Virus record (IMG/VR): IMGVR_UViG_3300041405_000346
Location: 1 to 23,303 of that record
Source of the DNA: a virus
Length of the DNA stretch: 23,303 nt
Strand: one strand, 5' to 3'
A program made the translations under genes and the position numbers. Of this stretch, positions 1 to 6,846 are shown in pieces. The notes below the pieces were generated by a model. That model was not told the origin of the DNA, did no database searches, and saw nothing but the letters and a program-made list of their open reading frames with translations. Every line of letters starts with the position of its first letter. Position 1 is the stretch's first letter.

Positions 1-289
1 GCCGGAGGCGCGCGCAGGCGGCGACGCCCATCTCGGGCCCGTTGCCCGTCCGGCGGCGCAGCGCCAGATCGCGTTTGGCCTCGCGGCGCTCAGCCTTGGT
101 GGTGCGCCGGGTGTCGGGGATCAGTCCAGCGGCACGCAGCTTCACCCCCAGGTCAAAGAAGCATTCGGTCAGTTGCTCGAACCCCGGGCGCATGCCGTCC
201 ATGGCAGCGACAAGGTTCTCGCCGACGGCCTGGGTGATGGCCTGGAGTGAATCGAATGGATCGTCAGCAGCGATAGGTGAATCGGTCAT
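1..289 (-). CDS. Hypothetical protein, cut by the left window edge
   Basis: The minus strand is open from an ATG at 289-287 to the window edge, giving about 96 residues of an incomplete protein. It begins MTDSPIAADDPFDSLQAI, runs through a probable helical stretch, and becomes very basic (TTKAERREAKRDLALRRRTG). I do not recognise the family. The start is supported by a copy of the recurrent motif on the same strand 35-48 nt upstream (324-337), although there is no strong Shine-Dalgarno sequence. An upstream ATG at 297-295 is followed by a stop after two codons. The gene is co-directional with the hydrolase gene, which ends 75 nt upstream, but it appears to have its own regulatory site. The basic stretch could bind nucleic acid, but that is a guess. 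Confidence 0.55.
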   Translation of the reverse strand, partial: MTDSPIAADDPFDSLQAITQAVGENLVAAMDGMRPGFEQLTECFFDLGVKLRAAGLIPDTRRTTKAERREAKRDLALRRRTGNGPEMGVAACARLR

Positions 290-323
290 TCAGTCATGAT
301 CGCTGACATCAAGGCTGAATCAG

Positions 324-337
324 GGATAAAACGGCTT
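324..337 (-). promoter_or_regulatory. Recurrent motif, minus-strand copy
   Basis: Read on the minus strand this is AAGCCGTTTTATCC, matching the core CCGTTTTRTCC of sites at 2150, 6737 and 10034. It lies 35 nt upstream of the leftward start codon at 289, so its orientation follows transcription. Whether it is a promoter or a repressor site cannot be decided from sequence. Confidence 0.5.
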
Positions 338-360
338 CGAAGCGGCGCGTGCCGCCTTTT
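328..360 (-). terminator. Possible terminator after the hydrolase gene
   Basis: Just past the hydrolase stop codon the minus strand has a GCGGC/GCCGC stem with a 4-nt loop (342-355). It is flanked by an A-run and a T-run (357-360 and 328-331) that could extend it as an imperfect hairpin. The T-rich end overlaps the recurrent motif, so part of the signal may be the motif itself. Confidence 0.35.
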
Positions 361-364
361 CGTC

Positions 365-1222
365 TCATCGATCTCGATAGAGAGGGCGGCGGCGGCTCCT
401 GACCGCATCGGCAACGATGTTCCACAGGTCGTCAGGATTATCGTGCATCGGAAAATGACCGGAGTGCTCGATCGCCTGCTCGATGATGCCGAGCTCCTCG
501 AACCGATCGCGGTGGTGTGCGGGGAAGCCGGAGCGCTCTCCGTAGAGGTAGACGGTGTCCTTGGCCCACTTCCAGTGTTGCTCGTTCTGGGGGTTGTCGC
601 ACCAGGCGACGGCTTGGGCGGCGAAGCTGGCGAGGAACTCAGGGTCGCAGGAGGCCAGGTCGGTGCCCCACCGGCGCATGGCCGGGTCGGTGTCAACGGC
701 ACAGTCGGCGATGAACTCCGCGACGGCATCGGGGCCTTGGGCCAGCTTGCGGGAGGCGAGCGCGCAGTCCTCGCCGGTCATGTTCCCTTCGATAGAGATG
801 AATCGCCCGCGCCGGTGGATGGGGATGCTGTGCCAAGCGTTGTAGGCAGGGATCGCGCCCATCGAATGGGCAACCACGTTCACCACTTCGTTGCTGTCGA
901 AGTCGGCGACCATCTCGACGGCACCTTGCACGCACTCGCTGAGCGTGGTCATGAACCCGTGGCGGTGGTTGCGGGACAGCGGGGAATCGGGAGAGTCGCC
1001 TTGACCGGGGAGGTCCACGGCCAACAAGGTGTGGTTGCTCAGGGCCGGGTGGCGGAATGCCGAGTCGAACCAGTTCCGGTGGCATCCCATGCCCGGGGTG
1101 AACACGATTGGTCCGCGCAGCAAGGAGAAGGAGCTCTCGGGGGCGACGCGGTCAGCTGCGGGTCGGAAGCTGAACGACAGTGGGAAGACGGCAAGGTCAT
1201 GCAGGTAGTGGGTGATTTTCAC
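365..1222 (-). CDS. Alpha/beta hydrolase-fold enzyme
   Basis: This 285-residue protein has the layout of a single-domain alpha/beta hydrolase. The HG-like oxyanion segment is FTPGMGCHR (residues 41-49), followed by DLPGQGDS (70-77). The nucleophile elbow is AHSMGA with Ser120, the probable acid is Glu229 in LYGERSG, and the catalytic His256 lies in HSGHFPMH. The fold is typical of esterases, lipases and related enzymes; the substrate is unknown. No signal peptide or membrane helix is visible, so it is probably cytoplasmic. It starts at GTG 1222 behind AGGA at 7-nt spacing, and that ribosome site overlaps the stop of the membrane-protein gene upstream, implying co-transcription. It does not look like the cutinase-type LysB esterases of phages of mycolate-containing hosts. 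An accessory (moron-like) role is an inference. Confidence 0.85.
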   Translation of the reverse strand: MKITHYLHDLAVFPLSFSFRPAADRVAPESSFSLLRGPIVFTPGMGCHRNWFDSAFRHPALSNHTLLAVDLPGQGDSPDSPLSRNHRHGFMTTLSECVQGAVEMVADFDSNEVVNVVAHSMGAIPAYNAWHSIPIHRRGRFISIEGNMTGEDCALASRKLAQGPDAVAEFIADCAVDTDPAMRRWGTDLASCDPEFLASFAAQAVAWCDNPQNEQHWKWAKDTVYLYGERSGFPAHHRDRFEELGIIEQAIEHSGHFPMHDNPDDLWNIVADAVRSRRRPLYRDR

Positions 1223-1231
1223 GGGGGTGTC

Positions 1232-1570
1232 CTATCGGTGTCGGAGCCGGTTGACGATGCGGGCCGGGACGCGGAGGTGCCTTCCGGAGCCGTTGCAGCA
1301 GGACCGGTCGCTCCAGGTGCCCTTGAAGAAGTGCTTGGAGGTGTTTCGGCCCCCCTTGGGGCACGGCTTCCATTTGCGGACGAGGCCGTGGACGAACCAG
1401 ACGATACCGAAGCCGCTGATGCCGATGATGAGCGCGTTGCGCAGGTCGGGGTAGGTCGTGATGGCCCACCATGCCGCAGCCCCGAGGGCCTTGACGACCA
1501 ACAGCAGGAGACCGCCGAAGGCCCTAAGTGCCTCAAGGAAACCGTCCACGTCAGGAGTGGATGGTCGCAT
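1232..1570 (-). CDS. Small two-helix membrane protein
   Basis: This 112-residue protein has two hydrophobic segments, about residues 18-39 (GGLLLLVVKALGAAAWWAI) and 46-64 (ALIIGISGFGIVWFVHGLV). A basic, Cys-containing tail of about 45 residues follows (KPCPKGGR, SCCNGSGRH). The size and two helices would fit a holin or another small inner-membrane protein, but no family is recognised and no endolysin is seen beside it. The ATG at 1570 overlaps the end of the upstream gene by 20 nt, suggesting translational coupling. A GTG at 1549, one base after that gene's stop, is an alternative start. The hydrolase gene begins 10 nt downstream. Confidence 0.6.
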   Translation of the reverse strand: MRPSTPDVDGFLEALRAFGGLLLLVVKALGAAAWWAITTYPDLRNALIIGISGFGIVWFVHGLVRKWKPCPKGGRNTSKHFFKGTWSDRSCCNGSGRHLRVPARIVNRLRHR

Positions 1571-2039
1571 TGATGTTGGCGATGGCTTCGCCCAGGAGCT
1601 CGTCGGCGGCTTTGAGGCCCTCGGTGATGTCCTCCTTGGATTCGCTCGCCCCCAGGAGGGCGGCGATGGCCTTGTCCTTCGCGTCTTCGAGGGCCTTGGC
1701 CATGCCTTCGAGCATGTCGTCCAGTCCGGCGAGCTTGGCGCTGGCGCTTTCGCATTTCTCCAGCGCGACCTCGGCGTAGGCCTTGGTGCCGTGACCGGCG
1801 CGCACGGCGGCGCCCACGTGCTCGTTGCCTTTGACGACGCTCTGGTCGGCGGCAGTTTTTACGGTGGCGAGCTGCTCGATGAAGGCGCGGATTTTGACGG
1901 CGAGTTCGTCGACGGCATGGCCGACGGCGCCGACGGTGGCTTCGACCAGAGCGCCGAAGCCGTTGATCGCCCCGCCGAGTGTCTGGGTCTCGCCCTGGGC
2001 TTCGGCGGCGGTTTCGAGGTGATCGTGGGCAGCGTCCAT
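1551..2039 (-). CDS. Ala-rich helical (coiled-coil-like) protein
   Basis: This 162-residue protein is almost entirely predicted helix, rich in Ala, Glu, Lys and Leu. It has long amphipathic stretches, for example residues 35-60 (AVGHAVDELAVKIRAFIEQL) and 95-145. There are no membrane helices and only one Cys. The ATG at 2039 follows AAGGGA at about 6 nt on the minus strand. It is the first gene of the leftward block and overlaps the next one by 20 nt. Its helical-bundle look recalls WXG100-like or small structural proteins, but there is no WXG motif and I do not assign a function. Confidence 0.65.
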   Translation of the reverse strand: MDAAHDHLETAAEAQGETQTLGGAINGFGALVEATVGAVGHAVDELAVKIRAFIEQLATVKTAADQSVVKGNEHVGAAVRAGHGTKAYAEVALEKCESASAKLAGLDDMLEGMAKALEDAKDKAIAALLGASESKEDITEGLKAADELLGEAIANINATIHS

Positions 2040-2182
2040 GAAGGTCCCTTTCGATACGGAGTGATTCGTGAGGATATCCCACGACGCGACCGCACGATTT
2101 CGACCTGATACCAGAGGTAAGTACAGTTTTGGGATAGTTACTGATGCATTAGCCGTTTTGTCCGGTTTATGCTGATGTGGTG
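2040..2182. promoter_or_regulatory. Divergent intergenic control region with two motif copies
   Basis: This AT-rich gap separates leftward from rightward genes. On the plus strand it holds two copies of the recurrent motif 30 nt apart: GTACAGTTTTGGGATAG at 2121-2137 and TAGCCGTTTTGTCC at 2150-2163. The second overlaps TGTCCGGTTTAT (2159-2170), which is repeated exactly at 19429-19440. The motif ends only about 15-20 nt before the first rightward start. On the minus strand no good copy is seen; CTGTACT and GGTATCA near 2107-2126 could form a leftward promoter, weakly supported. Confidence 0.5.
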
Positions 2183-2656
2183 ATGAATGACTGGTTGACG
2201 ATCGCGCTTGCCCTGGGCCTGGCCGCCCGCCTCACGCGCCTGATCACGCTCGACACGATCACCCAGCCCATCCGCGACCGCCTCTCAGGTTTCTTCGCGG
2301 CGCTCGTGGAGTGCCCGTGGTGCTCGGGAGTGTGGACAGCCGTCGCGGTGGGACTGTCCTGGATGTGGTGGGCAGACCAGACCTGGTGGCAGGTCACCGC
2401 TCTCATCGGCACCATCGCCTGGGTCGCGGGCGCAGCTGCCGGGGTCGGCGGACCACGCCAAGTCGAGGTCGCCACGGTCTCGCCCGTGGCGCTGGTCCAC
2501 GTCGACGAACCGCCGCAGGTGGACACCATCGAACACACCGTCGAGCTCAGCACTGATCTCACCGACGCCGAGATCGAGAAGGTCACCGAGCAGGTCTTCA
2601 AGCGGATGAACCGGCGCGGGGCGATCGAGGACGACGGCACGGACGGGTCGTACTGA
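2183..2656 (+). CDS. DUF1360-like membrane protein
   Basis: About 157 residues. The N-terminal half carries the pattern I associate with DUF1360 proteins: a first helix (LTIALALGLAARLTRLI), then DTITQPIRDRL, then CPWCSGVW followed by a second helix. A third hydrophobic stretch (VTALIGTIAWVAGAAAGVGG) precedes a soluble acidic C-terminus containing LTDAEIEKVTEQVFKRM. DUF1360 proteins occur in Bacillus and in phages, and their role is poorly known. GTG codons at 2177 and 2180 are alternative starts. No Shine-Dalgarno sequence is visible and the recurrent motif lies about 15 nt upstream, so a leaderless message is possible. The TGA overlaps the portal ATG by one base, indicating co-translation. 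Confidence 0.75.
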   Translation: MNDWLTIALALGLAARLTRLITLDTITQPIRDRLSGFFAALVECPWCSGVWTAVAVGLSWMWWADQTWWQVTALIGTIAWVAGAAAGVGGPRQVEVATVSPVALVHVDEPPQVDTIEHTVELSTDLTDAEIEKVTEQVFKRMNRRGAIEDDGTDGSY

Positions 2657-4395
2657 TGTCCTGGCGCTCTGAGATCAAGAGCCTCACGGCCGCGATGTTC
2701 CGGGGGCGTCCCTCCGGCGTCATCGACGGCCGCGTCAGCATGGGCTCCTACGCCTTGCAGAGCGCCACCGCCGAATGGCAGGCCGAGGCCGCCGAGCTCT
2801 ACAACCTCGTGCCCGAGCTGCGGTACGGCATCTACTGGATCGCCTCCTCCGCCTCCCGCGCCTCTCTGGTCATCGCCAAGAAACCGCAGGGCAGCGCGAC
2901 CGAACCCGAGGCCGTCCCGCGCGACCACGCCGCGTGGGAACCTCTCGACGAGCTCGCCCCCACCGCCCCCGAGCAGGCGATGCTCATCTACCGCATCGTC
3001 ACGCTCATGAAGCTGCTCGGGCGCTGGAGGCTCGTCGGCTTCGACACCGAGAACGGCCAGCGGCAGTGGGTCGTCTCCTCCGAGTACGACTACCGCGAGT
3101 CCGGCAACGGCGTCGAGGTCCACGATGCGACCACCGGCGTCAGCTATCAGCTGAGGTCCGACCAGGTCTGGTCGATTCCGATGCTCATGCCCCACCCCGT
3201 GCGCTCGGCCGAGCCCGACGCCCCCACCCGGGCCCTCATCCCCACCCTCCACGAACTCATCGACCTGTCCGGACACGTCCAGACGGCCGCGAAATCCCGC
3301 CTGGCCGGAGCGGGCCTGCTCCTGGTCCCCAACCAAATCGGCACCGTCACCCCGGGACAGTCCAGCGGCGTCAACCCCCCCGAGGGCAACTCCCTCATGC
3401 AGTCCCTCATGCGCACCGCGCAGGCGAGCCTGCGCTCGCCCACCGACGTCTCGCGCCACCTGCCGGTCATCATCAACGGCCACCAGGAAGCGCTCAACGC
3501 CGTCCGGCACCTCTCGCTGCAGACACCGTTCGACGAGCGGGTCGACAGCTTGCGGACTTCGGCCGTGCGTCGCATCGCAATCGGCCTCGACCTCCCCGCT
3601 GAAGTCCTCAGTGGACTCGGAGAGCTCAATCACTGGACCGCATGGGCTGTCGAATCCTCAGGTCAACGGGTCAACATCGAGCCCACATTGAACTTCGTCT
3701 GCCGAGAGCTGACGACGAAGTTCCTGCGCCCAGCCCTGGAGGCCATGGGCCTGGCGGACGCCGACCAGTACATGGTCAGTTTCGATGTCGCCGGAGCCCA
3801 GTCCGAGGCCAACAAGGGCGATCTCGCACTCGCCGCCTACGACCTGGGAATCATCTCCGCCGACGCCGCGCGTACGGCCCTGGGCTACGGCTCGGGGGAC
3901 GCGCCGCCCCCCGGTACGCCGGTGCCCGCGCAGACCGAAGGGCGTCCCGAGAGCGAGCGGCCCCTGGTGCCCAGTGCGATGGAGCGCCTCGCCGATCGGC
4001 TCCGTGACCAGACGAACCGAGCCGGTCCCGCGTCAGGCGACGAGTCGCAGGTCGGCCTGTCGTCGCTGGTCTCGGATGCGGGTTGGGCGGCGTGCGCCGA
4101 CATCGGGGCGCGCCGGGCGCTGCGTCGGTGCGGGCAGTACCTCATCGGCTCCTCGCGGTCGCTGCGCGGCCGGTACCGGAGCACGCCTCTTGAGGCGATG
4201 CACACCCAGATCCGAGTCGATCCCGAGACGGTCGAGTCGGCCCTGCGCGACGGGTTCGCCGAGCTGGCCGAGGCTGCGCCTCAGCTGGTCGACCCCGTGT
4301 CCCGTTATGTCCGTTTTAGGATAGAAACAGGTACCAAGCACGATATGTCCGAAATGTGCAGGTATCTTCTAGAAGAGTCGCCAACGAGGAGGTAG
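2656..4395 (+). CDS. Phage portal protein
   Basis: This 579-residue protein would form the dodecameric portal ring at the capsid vertex, through which DNA enters and leaves. Recognition rests on the actinophage-type portal layout: an N-terminal region with YNLVPELRYGIYWIASSASR (about residues 50-70), a central region with AKSRLAGAGLLLVPNQI, and LDLPAEVLSGLGELNHWTAW (about 315-335), typical of the portal stem and wing. Its place directly before the capsid protease fits the usual order, and the length is in the normal range. The last 35 residues include sequence that also forms the recurrent motif (4308-4324) serving the next gene, so the coding and regulatory signals overlap. The terminase, normally upstream, is not in the window. 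Confidence 0.88.
   Translation: MSWRSEIKSLTAAMFRGRPSGVIDGRVSMGSYALQSATAEWQAEAAELYNLVPELRYGIYWIASSASRASLVIAKKPQGSATEPEAVPRDHAAWEPLDELAPTAPEQAMLIYRIVTLMKLLGRWRLVGFDTENGQRQWVVSSEYDYRESGNGVEVHDATTGVSYQLRSDQVWSIPMLMPHPVRSAEPDAPTRALIPTLHELIDLSGHVQTAAKSRLAGAGLLLVPNQIGTVTPGQSSGVNPPEGNSLMQSLMRTAQASLRSPTDVSRHLPVIINGHQEALNAVRHLSLQTPFDERVDSLRTSAVRRIAIGLDLPAEVLSGLGELNHWTAWAVESSGQRVNIEPTLNFVCRELTTKFLRPALEAMGLADADQYMVSFDVAGAQSEANKGDLALAAYDLGIISADAARTALGYGSGDAPPPGTPVPAQTEGRPESERPLVPSAMERLADRLRDQTNRAGPASGDESQVGLSSLVSDAGWAACADIGARRALRRCGQYLIGSSRSLRGRYRSTPLEAMHTQIRVDPETVESALRDGFAELAEAAPQLVDPVSRYVRFRIETGTKHDMSEMCRYLLEESPTRR
4308..4351 (+). promoter_or_regulatory. Recurrent motif upstream of the protease gene, inside portal 3' end
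   Basis: TGTCCGTTTTAGGATAG (4308-4324) matches the recurrent motif and resembles the 2121 copy through its GGATAG extension. A partial second copy, TGTCCGAAATG, begins at 4346. Both lie in the last 90 nt of the portal gene; the protease start is at 4402 behind AGGAGG (4387-4392). Confidence 0.5.
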
Positions 4396-4401
4396 AGCGC
4401 G

Positions 4402-6144
4402 ATGCCGGTGACCGTGAATACGGACCTGCCGCTGCACGACGACCGGTCCCGCGAATGGGACGGCGACGCGGCCCGCAAGGCCATGGCGAGCCGCTGCTCC
4501 TCCGATGACGGCGTCAACGCCGACTGCATGGGGCCCGGGTTCATCTGGAGGGACGGCGACGCCGAGGCCTCCACGATCGGCGCCTACAAGCTCCCCGTCG
4601 CCGACGTCTTCGACGGCGAGGTCCACCTGGTTCTCTCCGGCGTCCAGGCCGCCGCCAACGCCGTCTCCCCCGAACGCGAACCCGGCAGCCCCCGCGCGCT
4701 GGAGGCCTCGGAGTCCGAGCTCGGCGAGATGCGCTCGGCCCTGGACCGGATCTTCAAGCGCTTCGCCGCCGAGTTCGACGACGACACGATCCGCTCCCCC
4801 TGGGCCGAGGCGCCCTCCGAGACCGCTACCGCCGCACCCCCCGTCACCGCGAGCGGCTGCTGCGGCGGATGCGGGTGCAAGAGCGGCCAGACCAATGACG
4901 ACGACGCCGCCGATGAGCGGTCCGAACCCAAGCAGGAGGAGGCTGCCATGAGCAGCACCAGCGCCCAGCCCATCCAGGTGCGGTCCCGCAGCAACGTCCT
5001 GCGGGCCTCGGCCACCGGCGGCGAATGGCGGCCGCCGAGCGACCACTTCGCCAACCCCCGCCTGAACGAACCCACCAAGCTGACCGTCACCGCCGACGGC
5101 AGGGTCTACGGGCATCTCGCCACCTGGGACCAGCCGCACATCGGTTACGACGGCAAGCTGGTCTACCCGCCGCGCAACCGGGACGGCTCCTACGGGTACT
5201 TCCGGCAGTCGCAGGTCGTCACCGCCGACGGCTCGGTCGTCCCGGTCGGCCTGATCACCATGAACACCGGCCACGCCGACGAGTCCCTCAGCGCCGACGC
5301 GGCGGCCGCGCACTACGACAACACCGGCACGATGATGGCCGCCTGCAACGTCGGGGAAGACTCGATCGGCATCTGGCTGGCCGGGTCGATGCTCCCCGAC
5401 GTCTCGCCGGAGCTGCGCAACCGGTTCTCCCTGGCCCGTGTCTCGGGCGACTGGCGCCAGCCCAAGCCCGGCGCGCCCCTGGAGCTCATCGCTGCGCTCA
5501 GCGTGCCCAACCCCGGTTTCCCGGTGCGGCAGAACGCCGATCTCCTGGCCGCCGATCGGCTGACGCTGGCCGCCTCGGGTCTGGTCAAGGCCGAAGCGGG
5601 CGAGATCCGCACGTTCATCTGCGCGGGAGCCAGCGTCGTCGACGAGGCCCAGCAGGCCGCGCTCGCCGACGCGGTCCGGTCGGTCATCGGCCCCGACTTC
5701 ATCACGCAGATCAAGGACGCCGTTGTCGAGGCCATCAAGGCCGAGGCGCCCGCAGCTCCTGAGCCCCAGGCCCCGGCCGCCACCGAACCGGCGGCAGCCG
5801 AAGCGGAGGCCAAAGCCGAGGCCCCGGTCGAAGAGGCGCCCCCCGCTGCCCCTGCCGCAGAGGCTCCGGCCGTGGAGGCAGCGCAGACCCCGACCGGCCC
5901 TGCCGATGGGGAAGCAGCGGCTCCGGCCGAGACCGCTCCAGCGGCCACCGACACGGGCGGGGCCGCTGCGGTTCCTGCCACGGACCCTGTTGACGCAGCG
6001 GCCCCGCCCGTTCCCGCCCAGGCCGCTCCGGTCGAGGCCGCCCAGGTCGCCGCCAGCGCGCTGGCGGCCCAGCTGCTCAAGCACCGGTCGGTGTCGGCGC
6101 GCAAGCGGCTGATGGCTGCCGCCGGTCGAGGAAAAAAAGCCTGA
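4402..6144 (+). CDS. Capsid maturation protease with scaffold-like tail
   Basis: This 580-residue protein is the prohead protease. An N-terminal module (about 1-100) has FIWRDGD and SYKLP-like YKLPVADVFDGEV, a pattern seen in front of actinophage proteases. A linker with the Cys cluster CCGGCGC (around 153) leads to the protease domain, which shows GHLATWD (237), GLITMNTGHA (283-292, with a likely catalytic His), HYDNTG (304), GEDSIGIWLAG (318) and SGDWR (348). From about 448 to 560 the chain is Ala/Pro/Glu-rich, like a scaffolding delta domain, and it ends in a basic helix. The ATG is preceded by AGGAGG. Two further signals sit inside the gene: a strong in-frame start at 4948 and an A7 slippery site just before the stop. 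It should process the capsid protein encoded at 6847. Confidence 0.9.
   Translation: MPVTVNTDLPLHDDRSREWDGDAARKAMASRCSSDDGVNADCMGPGFIWRDGDAEASTIGAYKLPVADVFDGEVHLVLSGVQAAANAVSPEREPGSPRALEASESELGEMRSALDRIFKRFAAEFDDDTIRSPWAEAPSETATAAPPVTASGCCGGCGCKSGQTNDDDAADERSEPKQEEAAMSSTSAQPIQVRSRSNVLRASATGGEWRPPSDHFANPRLNEPTKLTVTADGRVYGHLATWDQPHIGYDGKLVYPPRNRDGSYGYFRQSQVVTADGSVVPVGLITMNTGHADESLSADAAAAHYDNTGTMMAACNVGEDSIGIWLAGSMLPDVSPELRNRFSLARVSGDWRQPKPGAPLELIAALSVPNPGFPVRQNADLLAADRLTLAASGLVKAEAGEIRTFICAGASVVDEAQQAALADAVRSVIGPDFITQIKDAVVEAIKAEAPAAPEPQAPAATEPAAAEAEAKAEAPVEEAPPAAPAAEAPAVEAAQTPTGPADGEAAAPAETAPAATDTGGAAAVPATDPVDAAAPPVPAQAAPVEAAQVAASALAAQLLKHRSVSARKRLMAAAGRGKKA
4934..4950 (+). promoter_or_regulatory. 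Internal ribosome binding site and in-frame ATG in the protease gene
   Basis: AGGAGGAGG followed five bases later by ATG (4948-4950) is an excellent Shine-Dalgarno and start, in frame with the protease (Met183). Initiation here would yield a 398-residue protein beginning MSSTSAQPIQ. It would keep the whole GHLATW protease domain and tail but lack the YKLPVADV module and the Cys cluster. An unselected AGGAGG just before an in-frame ATG at a domain boundary is unlikely, so two products are likely. Confidence 0.6.
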
Positions 6145-6169
6145 CCGCCGCCCCGCCGCCTGCGGCGGT
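6132..6169 (+). other. Candidate programmed -1 ribosomal frameshift site
   Basis: Seven consecutive A (6132-6138) fall as A AAA AAA in the protease frame, two codons before its stop at 6142. After a 5-nt spacer, ACCGCCGC (6144-6151) can pair perfectly with GCGGCGGT (6162-6169); an alternative stem is CCGCCGC/GCGGCGG (6153-6168). A -1 slip continues SLTAAPPPAAVGWVDLP into the following ORF, which is open without interruption. The resulting fusion would be 690 residues. Slippery heptamer, short spacer and stem are the standard -1 frameshift elements. Confidence 0.65.
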
Positions 6170-6473
6170 GGGGTGGGTCGACCTGCCTGGGAACCGGAAC
6201 TGGGTCGACGAGTCCGGCGGTACGCAGCGCGACCTCAAGGCGGTGGCTCTGTGGCTGATGGCGAAGGGATTCAGCCAGTCCCACGCGATCGCCGTGGCGA
6301 CGAACGTGATCCGCCGCTGGTGCCGTGGAGGCGCCAGCGGCAATCCGGGCGACAACCTCAACTGGCCCGGGGAGCAGACCGCGACGGTCAGGACCCGGAT
6401 GCGCGGCTGCAAGGCGGTCCTCGAATACAACGCCAAGCGAGCGCTGGCCAAGGCGCGCTCGGCCGCGCGGTAG
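6168..6473 (+). CDS. Small conserved phage domain, probable frameshift extension of the protease
   Basis: The ORF from GTG 6168 encodes 101 residues: VDLPGNRNWVDESGG, then LKAVALWLMAKGFSQSHAIAVATNVIRRWCRGG, then a basic tail with RMRGCKAVLEYNAKRALAKAR. The pattern G.S.SHAIA.A...V..WC, followed by a Lys/Ala-rich helix, is familiar to me from short domains near or fused to capsid proteases in actinophages; its role is unknown. The proposed GTG lies inside a GC hairpin and has no Shine-Dalgarno, while the reading frame is open upstream to the A7 run at the end of the protease gene. I therefore favour expression as a -1 frameshift extension of the protease rather than as a free protein. A separate protein from GTG 6168 remains possible. 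Confidence 0.7.
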   Translation: MGWVDLPGNRNWVDESGGTQRDLKAVALWLMAKGFSQSHAIAVATNVIRRWCRGGASGNPGDNLNWPGEQTATVRTRMRGCKAVLEYNAKRALAKARSAAR

Positions 6474-6497
6474 CGGCACTGGAGAAGGGACGAAGTC

Positions 6498-6683
6498 GTG
6501 GGGTGTGGCTGTGAGAAGAACGCCGCCGGTGGTTTTACGTCGAGCCGGACGCGGTGGCAGGTCGTGACCCCTTCGGGTGCGCGGGTGACCTACGGCAGGC
6601 GCGAGGACGCGGTGCGGCATGCCGAGATCCATAACGGGACGGTCGAGGAGATCCGCCCGGGCATGACTCTGTCCAAAAGCTAA
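6498..6683 (+). CDS. Small MGCGC protein
   Basis: This 61-residue protein begins VGCGCEKN (read MGCGC) and continues with a compact beta-rich unit: RWQVVTPSGARVTYGRREDAVRHAEIHNGTVEEI. Short proteins opening with MGCGC and followed by a pattern like V..P.G....Y.....A are common between protease and capsid genes in actinophages, and their function is not known to me. The GTG at 6498 follows AAGGGA at about 8 nt. The gene starts 24 nt after the preceding ORF and closes this transcription unit; a small inverted repeat and the recurrent motif follow. Confidence 0.75.
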   Translation: MGCGCEKNAAGGFTSSRTRWQVVTPSGARVTYGRREDAVRHAEIHNGTVEEIRPGMTLSKS

Positions 6684-6691
6684 CCCTTAAT

Positions 6692-6705
6692 GCACTCCTG
6701 AGTGC
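6692..6705. repeat. Small inverted repeat after the MGCGC gene
   Basis: GCACT-cctg-AGTGC (one further C:G pair is possible across the loop) lies 9 nt after the stop at 6683. It is short and lacks a U-tract, so it could be a weak terminator or an operator next to the regulatory motif. Confidence 0.3.
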
Positions 6706-6708
6706 TAT

Positions 6709-6750
6709 ATGTCTGTATTTCCGATTAATGTGGTAATGTCCGTTTTGTCC
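6709..6750 (+). promoter_or_regulatory. Tandem recurrent motif upstream of the capsid gene
   Basis: The best copy, TGTCCGTTTTGTCC (6737-6750), lies about 97 nt before the capsid ATG. A weaker copy, TGTCTGTATTTCC, begins at 6710, 27 nt upstream. The stretch is AT-rich (GATTAAT, GGTAAT) in a GC-rich setting, consistent with a promoter region for the most abundantly needed virion protein. Confidence 0.6.
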
Positions 6751-6846
6751 AGTGTCTGGGGCGTGGGTGACCAGGCACTGAGCGGACCGCTGGCGTGAGG
6801 GCCGGGGACGACAGCGACGCGCCCACTCCACATCCGGAGATACGAC

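Noticed and set aside
286-729. Minus-strand ORF whose stop overlaps the leftmost start as ATGA
   Set aside because: It runs in another frame inside the hydrolase gene and has Ser/Pro/Thr-rich low-complexity sequence. The ATGA overlap is probably chance.
296-1573. Long plus-strand ORF of 425 codons over the leftward genes
   Set aside because: It is low-complexity (Val, Gly, Asp, Glu-rich) and antisense to the hydrolase, whose motifs are clear. High GC produces such shadow ORFs; similar ones lie opposite the protease, capsid and FN3 genes.
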